In this document: piece after piece, positions 1-5,325 of the stretch | Layout of the letters: each line of letters opens with the position of its first letter | Position numbering within the stretch: the first letter of the stretch is position 1 | Assembly (NCBI GenBank): GCA_027347545.1 | Contig: DAIEQT010000343.1 | Coordinates: 1-5,486, forward strand | Reading direction: 5' to 3' | DNA: 5,486 nt | From: Ignavibacteria bacterium | Lineage (GTDB): Bacteria; Bacteroidota; Ignavibacteria; Ignavibacteriales; Melioribacteraceae | Translations under genes and position numbers: made by a program | Notes under the pieces: model-generated | The model's input: only the letters and a program-made list of their open reading frames with translations | Told to the model about the DNA's origin: nothing | Database searches by the model: none

Positions 1-380
1 TTAATTTAGATTTTGATCTTGGCGATGGTTGGAATGTTGGCGCTAGCTGGATTTACCACTCCGGGCTGCCTTACACAAAAATTATCGGCTACTATGATAA
101 GATGTACATTGATGATTATTTCTATCAGAATTCCATGGCGGATTTTAGGCAGCCTTACACAATTTTAGGAATTGATAATCTTCACCGCTTACCTGAATAC
201 CACAAACTGGATATTACAGTATCTAAGAAATTTGATCTGAGTTTTGCCAAGATTACAGTGGACGCCAGCATCATCAATGTATACGATAGAAAGAACATTT
301 TCTACTTCAAGAGAGAAAACGGTGAAAGAGTTAATATGCTTCCATTCCTTCCAACAGCAACAATAAAGGTGAAGCTATGA
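1..380 (+). CDS. TonB-dependent outer-membrane receptor, C-terminal fragment (5' end outside window)
   Basis: The reading frame is open from the window edge (first full codon at base 3) to a TGA at 378-380, giving about 125 residues. These look like the last strands of a TonB-dependent receptor beta-barrel. There is an aromatic-rich strand with W-I-Y-H-S-G-L-P-Y-T, then the segment 'RLPEYHKLDITVSKKF', then 'INVYDRKNIFYF', then a closing 'LPFLPTATIKVKL' that ends in alternating hydrophobic residues. The order R-L-P-x-Y-x-K-L-D, I-N-V-Y-x-R-x-N, L-P-F-L-P is characteristic of the C-terminus of Bacteroidota-type receptors, which import bulky ligands through the outer membrane using TonB-ExbBD energy. 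The N-terminal signal, plug and most of the barrel are outside the window, so the ligand cannot be inferred. Its stop overlaps the next start (ATGA), which indicates translational coupling with the DUF4249-like lipoprotein. An internal ATG at 102 is not a real start because homology-like sequence continues upstream of it. Confidence 0.87.
   Translation, partial: NLDFDLGDGWNVGASWIYHSGLPYTKIIGYYDKMYIDDYFYQNSMADFRQPYTILGIDNLHRLPEYHKLDITVSKKFDLSFAKITVDASIINVYDRKNIFYFKRENGERVNMLPFLPTATIKVKL
365..372 (+). promoter_or_regulatory. Ribosome binding site for the DUF4249-like gene
   Basis: AAAGGTGA lies 4 nt upstream of the ATG at 377, inside the last codons of the receptor gene. It matches the anti-Shine-Dalgarno complement (AGGAGGTGA) at most positions. 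It supports the start at 377 and shows that this organism uses Shine-Dalgarno-like signals. Confidence 0.6.
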
Positions 381-1351
381 GAAATAAACTTACAGCATTG
401 CTTTTTGCTTCTCTTTCTTTCTTCGCTCTTTCGTGCTCGGATACAAATTTTTCTCCTTACGATAATTATCAGGAGAAATATGTGCTTAATTGCATTCTTC
501 ATCCCGATTCGACTTTCCAAATTGTTACACTCAATAAAAGTTACATGGTAAATAACTATGACCCACTTTCTTCTACAGAAGATACATTTATTGAAGGCGC
601 GCTTGTAAGATTATGGAATGGAAATGATGAAGTTGTTATTCTGCGTGACACTACACTGACAAGGTCAGCCGGGGATTCTTACAATAAACCTTACAGAGTT
701 TATTATACTAAAAATTTTAAGCCTAAAACTGCAACGAAAATTCAAATTGAAGCATTATTGCCAAATGGTAAAAGACTTTCATCAAGCACATATGTTGAAA
801 AACAACCTCTAAAAGTTGATCCTATTGATTCAATGAAATTCTATCCGAAAGAAGGAATTGGTTATACCGGAGCTGTATGGAATACTGAGCAGAGAAATGC
901 TGTCTTTGCGACTAAAGCTACGATTCTATATATGCGGAAAGGAATGTACGGCGATAAAGTTCAGCGTGCTTCGATACCGGCATATATAAGTAATGTTAAT
1001 GGCAACATTGTAAAGTATTATCCACAGCCAACAAGCTTAACCTACTGGAAGATTGATTCTTCGGTAGTTAATTATGCTTTGCGCTCTATATCGGAAGGCG
1101 ATCCGGATAAGTCGAAATATTACATTTATAGCATGGTTATCGAAATTTCAATTCTTGATAACAATCTGAGTTTATACTATAACTCTACTTCGCGCGGAAA
1201 AGATTTATATTCAGTAATTGTAGATGAAACAGATTATTCATGTATAACCGGCGGCTTTGGTGTATTCGGTACATATGTAAAGAATACTGTAGTCATTTCT
1301 TTCAACTCATTGTTTCTTTACAAACTCGGGTATAATTCTGGCTTATACTAA
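377..1351 (+). CDS. DUF4249-like outer-membrane lipoprotein, partner of the TonB-dependent receptor
   Basis: This is a 324-residue protein. Residues 1-19 form a lipoprotein signal peptide: a short basic start (M-R-N-K), a hydrophobic core and the lipobox A-L-S-C with the acylated cysteine at position 20. The mature part fits DUF4249. An early strand 'YVLNCILHPDSTFQIVTL' (35-52) is followed by an 'EGALVRLWNG' strand (73-82), a central P-I-D-S-M (149-153) and, near the end, 'GGFGVFGTYV' (292-301), the glycine-rich motif typical of the family's C-terminus. DUF4249 genes commonly sit directly downstream of TonB-dependent receptors, as here. The biochemical role of the family is not established, and a surface or periplasmic accessory to the receptor is inference. 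The start at 377 is fixed by the signal peptide, the 4-bp overlap with the receptor stop and the AAAGGTGA upstream. Family assignment is from recalled motifs only. Confidence 0.75.
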   Translation: MRNKLTALLFASLSFFALSCSDTNFSPYDNYQEKYVLNCILHPDSTFQIVTLNKSYMVNNYDPLSSTEDTFIEGALVRLWNGNDEVVILRDTTLTRSAGDSYNKPYRVYYTKNFKPKTATKIQIEALLPNGKRLSSSTYVEKQPLKVDPIDSMKFYPKEGIGYTGAVWNTEQRNAVFATKATILYMRKGMYGDKVQRASIPAYISNVNGNIVKYYPQPTSLTYWKIDSSVVNYALRSISEGDPDKSKYYIYSMVIEISILDNNLSLYYNSTSRGKDLYSVIVDETDYSCITGGFGVFGTYVKNTVVISFNSLFLYKLGYNSGLY

Positions 1352-1353
1352 TT

Positions 1354-1360
1354 AAAAAGG
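1354..1360 (+). promoter_or_regulatory. Probable ribosome binding site for the PEGA/propeller lipoprotein gene
   Basis: AAAAAGG lies 5 nt upstream of the ATG at 1366, in the 14-bp gap after the DUF4249-like stop. It is a modest Shine-Dalgarno match, but the spacing is normal and it supports this start, which also gives a proper lipoprotein signal. Confidence 0.45.
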
Positions 1361-1365
1361 TTGGA

Positions 1366-2850
1366 ATGCGATCAATAGCTAAAAAATATAATTTGTTTTT
1401 TGTTTTGTTTACTGCTTTAATCTTTTACTCATGCGAAAAAGAAATCTTTACTGGTGTTGAAGACGATAAGCCAAAAACGAATAACCGACTCTATATTGAA
1501 AGTAATCCGCAAAAAGCTGTTATTTATATTAATCAGAGAAATTCCGGTTTAACGACTCCAGATACCTTAAAATGGATGCCTGATGGCAAACATACAATTA
1601 CGATTAAGCATGAGTTTTTTATAGATACAATACTTACGGTTAATCTAAGCGGTGGCATTGTCACAAATTTGAATGTAGATCACTACAAAAACCCGGGACA
1701 CATGGGTAGGGTGTTTTGCCAATCCAATCCTGACAAAGCTGATATTTTGATTGATGATGTGCCCACAAATAAAAAAACACCTTATACTTTCTCTGGAATT
1801 ATGCCGGGAATGCATAAGATAAAATTTACTTATACAATGCACCGCGCTGATAGCATCAACATGCCAGTCATTGGCGGAGACTTGCGAACTGCATATTTAT
1901 TTCTTGATGACACAACAAAAGGGTTGTTTTATACACCTAATAATTCTCCAATTTCTACAGAGAATACATACGTTATTGCCGTTGATTCATCTAACATAAA
2001 ATGGATTGGTACGGAAGGACAAGGTGTAATTAGATTTGATGGCAGGAAGTGGAGCGTACTGAACAAAGATAATACTACAATGACATCAAACATAGTGAAG
2101 AGTTTATTCGTAGATAAAACCAACCGGCTCTGGATTGGTTTGGAAAATGGATTGTTTGTGTATAACGGTTCTACTTTTATCAACTACTCAAGCCAAGTAA
2201 ATGGTAAGTATATAACTAGCATAACAGCAGATAATAACGGTACAATTTGGGTTGGAGCTTTTGGCGGATTGTTTAAGTATGATGGTGCAACTTGGCAAAC
2301 TTATACACATGAAAATTCCGGCTTGCATGATGACTTTATTTATAGTGTTACTGTTGATAAACAAAATAATATTTGGGTTGGCACTAATGGTAGCGGCATA
2401 GCTGTTTTCGATGGTTCTTCTTGGCGAAGATGGAATATGACGAATATGGGAATTGGTAGTAAGATTGGTGACATAATTCATTCTGTAGTTTGCGATAAAG
2501 ATGGAATGATTTGGGCTGCACATATGCGGGAAGAATTACAAATGGGCGCTATCAAATCAGAGGGTGGTATTTCAAGGTTCAACGGTACAAAATGGAGTAT
2601 AATCTCCGTTCCGCAAATTAACACGCAGTTTATTCAATCTCTCCATGTTGATAGAAATAACCATAAATGGATTGCCACTAAATATGGTTTAGGAAGATTT
2701 GATAAATTAAATACCGCTTCAATTTTCACAAAAGTGAATGCTAAACTTCAATCTAGCTTTACAACTGCGTCAGCTTTAGATAAAACTGGAGATCTTTATA
2801 TTACTACTATTGGTGGTGGTCTATCCAAGTTTAGAAAAGGAAGTTTCTAG
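1366..2850 (+). CDS. Lipoprotein with two PEGA domains and a seven-repeat Reg_prop-type beta-propeller
   Basis: This is a 494-residue protein. Residues 1-22 are a lipoprotein signal (basic start, Phe/Leu-rich core, lipobox I-F-Y-S-C with Cys23). Residues about 41-105 form a PEGA-like domain (L-Y-I-E-S-N-P-x-K-A-x-I-Y-I-N, then 'MPDGKHTITIKHEFF'). Residues about 114-181 form a second one (S-N-P-D-K-A-D-I-L-I-D-D, then 'GIMPGMHKIKF'). From about residue 200 to the end there are seven repeats of a W-I/V-G type strand followed by a G-[LIV]-x-[RKV]-[FY]-[DN]-G element. They are anchored at W213, W256, W295, W337, W383, W435 and Y478, at intervals of 39-52 residues, which suggests a complete seven-bladed propeller. 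Such repeats usually form the periplasmic sensor of hybrid two-component kinases, but here no kinase or transmembrane segment follows. It probably acts in the envelope with the receptor and DUF4249 protein in a shared operon. Ligand or partner is unknown. A repeat-rich scaffold or binding protein is the alternative reading. Confidence 0.8.
   Translation: MRSIAKKYNLFFVLFTALIFYSCEKEIFTGVEDDKPKTNNRLYIESNPQKAVIYINQRNSGLTTPDTLKWMPDGKHTITIKHEFFIDTILTVNLSGGIVTNLNVDHYKNPGHMGRVFCQSNPDKADILIDDVPTNKKTPYTFSGIMPGMHKIKFTYTMHRADSINMPVIGGDLRTAYLFLDDTTKGLFYTPNNSPISTENTYVIAVDSSNIKWIGTEGQGVIRFDGRKWSVLNKDNTTMTSNIVKSLFVDKTNRLWIGLENGLFVYNGSTFINYSSQVNGKYITSITADNNGTIWVGAFGGLFKYDGATWQTYTHENSGLHDDFIYSVTVDKQNNIWVGTNGSGIAVFDGSSWRRWNMTNMGIGSKIGDIIHSVVCDKDGMIWAAHMREELQMGAIKSEGGISRFNGTKWSIISVPQINTQFIQSLHVDRNNHKWIATKYGLGRFDKLNTASIFTKVNAKLQSSFTTASALDKTGDLYITTIGGGLSKFRKGSF
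2847..2850. other. Convergent gene overlap: palindromic CTAG shared by two TAG stop codons
   Basis: The + strand propeller gene ends with TAG at 2848-2850 and the - strand aconitase-family gene ends with TAG on the complement of 2847-2849. Both stops lie in the same CTAG palindrome, so the genes overlap tail-to-tail by 4 bp. There is no intergenic space, and I see no GC-rich hairpin with a U-tract in the flanking 40 bp on either side. Confidence 0.9.
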
Positions 2851-4796
2851 AGTATATTTTTCTGAATCCAATTTTCCAGCCCACCGGCAATAATTAATTC
2901 TTGCGCCGCTTCGCCGATTGTCTCAATAGAATAAATTTTATCGCCAACTTCAATTGAAGATGTAGTAAAATTGATCTTTGCTTTAATTTTAGTTTTCACT
3001 GTAAGTCTTTCTAAGCCAAATCTCGATTTCAAATCATTTACAAGCTCGGGGCATTCAATCACGAGTAATCCATTATTCAAGGCGTTGCGCTTGTAGGTTT
3101 CATTGAAGGAACCCGCAATAACTAATTTTATTCCACAATATTTTAACGCTGTAGCAGCTTGCTCTCTGGAACTGCCTGTGCCAAAATTATATCCTCCAAC
3201 AAGAATATTCCCTTCATTTACAATTCTTCCAAATTCTGGATCGTAATTTTCCATCACAACTTTAGCTTGTTCTTCGGGAGTAATATCATCATTGTAAGTG
3301 TACTTGCCGGGATAAATACCGTCCGTATTTAAATTGTCTTGGTGGCAGAATATTAATTCACCTCTAAGTTGAGAAGGAAAACTGTTAAGAACTTTTACTT
3401 CTCTTGTGGGAGATTCAGTTTTCACATTATTTTTAATTGAACAGACTACTTGTACTGGCACCTCATCCCAATCATAACTGATAAAGCCATTAATAGCAGA
3501 TGAAGCAACAACAGCCGGTGAAGCGAGATATGCTTGCGCGTTTGGCGATCCCATTCTTCCTTTGAAATTTCTGTTGGTTGCAGAAATTCCAACTTCACCA
3601 GCTTCAAGAAGTCCAATACCTAAACCAATGCAAGGACCGCATCCCGGCGAAAGTGGAATTGCACCAGCATCAATTAGCGATTGCCAATCACCGCGACGTT
3701 CACTTTCAGTTTGTACTTCACTAGAAGCGGCACCAAGATAAAATTGTACATGCTCTGCAAACTTTTTCCCTTTCACAATTGAAGCAGCTTCTGCAATATC
3801 ATCAACTCTTGAATTGACACAAGATACTAAATAAGCTTTATCAATTTTTATTTTCTGCAGCTGAAGTTCAGCGACAGATGACATTTTCTTTACCGTGTTA
3901 GGTCCAGAAACAAAAGGAGAGATTGAAGAAAGGTCAACGGAAATTTCTATAGAGTAAAACGCATCATCATCTGCTCGCAACTGATCAAGCTGCATTTCTA
4001 ATTCACTAATAGTTTGAACGTTTATACGAGAGTGTACGATATTTTTGTTTTTCGTCTTTCGTCTTTCGTTTCTCGCTTTCAGCCATTCAATCGTAATCTC
4101 ATCAATAGGGAATAAGCCAACAAGCGCCCCCCATTCAGTTGTCATATTCGCTATTGTAAGGCGCTCATCAATACTAAGATGTTTTATTCCATCACCAACA
4201 AACTCAATCGCGTGATTAAGAACTTCGTCATTGTTGAACAATCCGCACAGAGCAATAATTACATCTTTTCCGGTAACACCTTTTTTTAATTCACCTTTCA
4301 ACTCAACTTTTGCAATTGGCGGGACTTGCCACCAAGTTTTGCCCGTAGCCCAGATTGAAGCTGCATCAGTTCTAACAATCGGAGTTCCTAAACAGCCAAT
4401 TCCACCATACATGTTTGAGTGGCTGTCTGACGCAACAACAAAAGTTCCGGGAAAAGCGTAACCTTCTTCAACCATAACTTGGTGCCCGATGCCGCGACCA
4501 GCAGGATAAAAATCAGCGCCATGAAGTTTTGCAAACTCTTCAATCTTTCTATACTTCTCAATATTCTTTTCACTCTTATTCTGAATATCATGATCGAGCG
4601 TAATAATAACTTGCTTAGCATCAGCCAGCTTTGTTGCGCCAATAGATTTAAACTTCGGAATTACTGCGCCGGTATTGTCATGCGTCATAACATGTGCGGG
4701 TCGGATGGTAAAGTAGTCACCGGAGCGAACGACTTTATCCGTTGGTAAACCAACCGAAAATTTTCGAGCGATTTTTTCTACTAAAGTTTGGTGCAT
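2847..4796 (-). CDS. Aconitase-family hydratase, LYS4-like homoaconitase/aconitase (single chain)
   Basis: This 649-residue protein joins the large catalytic part and the LeuD-type swivel domain in one chain. The three cluster-binding cysteines of a [4Fe-4S] hydratase are present: C326 in 'LVSCVNSRVDD', and C386 and C389 in 'PGCGPCIGLG'. Other family motifs are 'RPAHVMTHDNT' (32-42), 'SDSHSNMYGGIGCLGTP' (123-139), 'ATNRNFKGRMGS' (406-417) and the swivel 'NFGTGSSREQAATAL' (537-551). Several stretches resemble fungal homoaconitase LYS4 as I recall it: 'TGKTWWQVPPIAKVELKG' (151-168), 'ALCGLFNNDEVLNHAIEF' (182-199) and 'NTDGIYPGKYTYNDD' (490-504). It would dehydrate and rehydrate homocitrate to homoisocitrate, or citrate to isocitrate. 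The upstream dehydrogenase fits the next step of either route. The start is supported by GGAG 5 nt upstream. The linker at 240-258 is unusually basic and is encoded by a copy of the local repeat. Function as an aconitase is equally possible, so no gene symbol is given. Confidence 0.85.
   Translation of the reverse strand: MHQTLVEKIARKFSVGLPTDKVVRSGDYFTIRPAHVMTHDNTGAVIPKFKSIGATKLADAKQVIITLDHDIQNKSEKNIEKYRKIEEFAKLHGADFYPAGRGIGHQVMVEEGYAFPGTFVVASDSHSNMYGGIGCLGTPIVRTDAASIWATGKTWWQVPPIAKVELKGELKKGVTGKDVIIALCGLFNNDEVLNHAIEFVGDGIKHLSIDERLTIANMTTEWGALVGLFPIDEITIEWLKARNERRKTKNKNIVHSRINVQTISELEMQLDQLRADDDAFYSIEISVDLSSISPFVSGPNTVKKMSSVAELQLQKIKIDKAYLVSCVNSRVDDIAEAASIVKGKKFAEHVQFYLGAASSEVQTESERRGDWQSLIDAGAIPLSPGCGPCIGLGIGLLEAGEVGISATNRNFKGRMGSPNAQAYLASPAVVASSAINGFISYDWDEVPVQVVCSIKNNVKTESPTREVKVLNSFPSQLRGELIFCHQDNLNTDGIYPGKYTYNDDITPEEQAKVVMENYDPEFGRIVNEGNILVGGYNFGTGSSREQAATALKYCGIKLVIAGSFNETYKRNALNNGLLVIECPELVNDLKSRFGLERLTVKTKIKAKINFTTSSIEVGDKIYSIETIGEAAQELIIAGGLENWIQKNIL
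4042..4080 (-). repeat. In-frame copy of the local purine repeat inside the aconitase-family gene
   Basis: Read on the - strand, 4069-4042 consists of four consecutive 7-nt units: ACGAAAG, ACGAAAG, ACGAAAA and ACAAAAA. They are preceded by GAAAGCGAGAA. The 14-nt string CGAAAGACGAAAAA here (complement of 4048-4061) is identical to + strand 4805-4818, next to the four-helix-bundle gene. The units encode the basic stretch N-E-R-R-K-T-K-N-K-N (residues 243-252) in a linker between conserved blocks of the enzyme. Because one unit is 7 nt, gain or loss of a single unit would shift the frame, while three units (21 nt) keep it. Confidence 0.65.
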
Positions 4797-4801
4797 TAAT
4801 T

Positions 4802-4805
4802 CTCC
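4802..4805 (-). promoter_or_regulatory. Ribosome binding site for the aconitase-family gene
   Basis: On the - strand GGAG is followed by a 5-nt spacer and the ATG at 4796-4794. It lies at the very edge of the repeat block 4805-4835, so this translation signal and the repeat adjoin one another. It supports the chosen start, which also gives the expected N-terminus 'TLVEKIARKF'. Confidence 0.6.
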
Positions 4806-4835
4806 GAAAGACGAAAAAGGGAAAACGGAAGACGT
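4805..4835 (+). repeat. Left inverted-repeat arm beside the four-helix-bundle gene
   Basis: The + strand has a purine-rich block starting CGAAAGACGAAAAA and ending GGAAAACGGAAGACGT (4820-4835). The latter matches 15 of 16 positions of the reverse complement of 5301-5316. The block ends 2 bp before the complement of the stop codon of the four-helix-bundle gene and begins at the ribosome binding site of the aconitase-family gene, filling the 41-bp gap between them. Confidence 0.7.
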
Positions 4836-4837
4836 TG

Positions 4838-5194
4838 TTAAGAATACTTCTTTATTAAATTTGTTAGCATTGCAAATGCCCGGTTCAATAATTCATCTAC
4901 TTTCTGAATCTGGTCTCTACTGACGAAGCCTATCTTGATTGAAAGTTCTATTTGCGCATCTATTTCGACGACTGAAGATCTTGCAATTTCAAGAAATCTT
5001 TTCTTTTCTGCATCGGTAAATCTAGCAAGTCCCTCAGATAAATTTGATACGACGGAAACAGAGGCTCTGCGGAGTTGTGAGGTTAAACCAAATTGTTCCT
5101 CCTTAGGGAAATGTTTAGTGACCGAATATATTTCTTGCACTAATTCTGTTGACGAAATCCAAACATCAAGTTTCTTATGAGCTAATTCTAACAT
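4838..5194 (-). CDS. Four-helix-bundle protein of the S23 / 23S rRNA intervening-sequence family
   Basis: This is a 118-residue protein, the usual length for this family, with no signal peptide or membrane segment. Family landmarks in order: 'KLDVW' (8-12) opening helix 1; 'HFPKEEQFGLTSQLRRASVS' (28-47) with F-P, F-G-L-T-S-Q and R-R-A; 'NLSEGLAR' (51-58); 'FLEIARSSVVEIDAQIELS' (67-85), the helix with alternating E/D; then I-G-F before the last helix. Family members fold as four-helix bundles, often oligomeric, and occur in rRNA intervening sequences, as stand-alone genes and, in a related branch, as Avd proteins of diversity-generating retroelements. Their molecular role is mostly unknown; nucleic-acid binding has been proposed. 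Here there is no rRNA, reverse transcriptase or variable repeat nearby. The gene lies in the same direction as its metabolic neighbours, 125 bp after the dehydrogenase stop and 41 bp before the hydratase start, flanked on both sides by inverted repeats. The nearest Shine-Dalgarno-like GAGAG upstream is itself part of the repeat. Confidence 0.88.
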   Translation of the reverse strand: MLELAHKKLDVWISSTELVQEIYSVTKHFPKEEQFGLTSQLRRASVSVVSNLSEGLARFTDAEKKRFLEIARSSVVEIDAQIELSIKIGFVSRDQIQKVDELLNRAFAMLTNLIKKYS

Positions 5195-5196
5195 TT

Positions 5197-5325
5197 ACGT
5201 CTCTCGTTTACCGGTTGTTTTTTCACTTTTGCCTTTTTACATCTCCCGTTTCACTTTTCACCTTTCACATTTGCCGTTTCGTTTTACTTTTCACCTTTTC
5301 ACGTCTCCCGTTTTCCGTCTCACGT
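5197..5325 (-). repeat. Degenerate repeat array (right arm) upstream of the four-helix-bundle gene
   Basis: The whole gap between the four-helix-bundle start and the dehydrogenase stop is a pyrimidine-rich array on the + strand. Recognisable units are ACGTCTCTCGTTTA (5197-5210), ACATCTCCCGTTTC (5239-5252) and ACGTCTCCCGTTTT (5301-5314), interspersed with TTTCACTTTTCACC-type units at 5249-5262 and 5282-5295 (TTTTACTTTTCACC). The units are related but not identical and spaced irregularly (42 and 62 bp), so it is not a CRISPR array. On the transcribed (-) strand it reads as purine-rich GTGAAA / GGGAGACGT units. The array contains the dehydrogenase stop codon at one end and begins 2 bp from the four-helix-bundle start at the other. 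Confidence 0.75.

Larger units (their letters stand above)
4805..5325. mobile_element. Candidate repeat-bounded cassette carrying a four-helix-bundle gene
   Basis: A 118-codon S23-type gene interrupts what otherwise reads as a dehydrogenase-hydratase operon. It is bracketed by related sequences in opposite orientation. The inner arms end in GACGT (4831-4835) and ACGTC (5197-5201), each exactly 2 bp from the coding region. The outer right copy at 5301-5316 matches the left arm at 15 of 16 bases. S23-type genes are known as the coding content of intervening sequences in some bacterial 23S rRNA genes, which gives precedent for mobility of this gene family. No transposase, recombinase or target-site duplication is visible. 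Insertion as a unit is therefore an inference, and repeat spread around a resident gene is the alternative. Confidence 0.35.

Noticed and set aside
302..520. Minus-strand open frame across the receptor/DUF4249 junction.
   Set aside because: Its translation is antisense to two supported genes and has no family-like features.
1645..2523. Three open frames on the - strand opposite the propeller gene (1645-1842, 1929-2183, 2188-2523).
   Set aside because: They lie wholly inside a clearly coding + strand gene with domain-level support, and their translations show no recognisable motif or plausible start context.
2851..2890. Search for a terminator at the convergent junction.
   Set aside because: No stable inverted repeat followed by a T-run was found on either strand; only AT-rich coding sequence.
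4231..4748. Open frames on both strands within the aconitase-family gene (4231-4461 +, 4479-4748 +, 4388-4642 -).
   Set aside because: They are shadows of the conserved enzyme frame, which explains the region fully.
4838..5194. Possible Avd protein of a diversity-generating retroelement, or an rRNA intervening sequence.
   Set aside because: The protein family fits, but there is no reverse transcriptase, template/variable repeat pair or rRNA sequence in the window.
5197..5325. Possible CRISPR array.
   Set aside because: Units are short, diverged and irregularly spaced (42 and 62 bp between the clearest copies), spacers resemble the repeats, and no cas gene is present.
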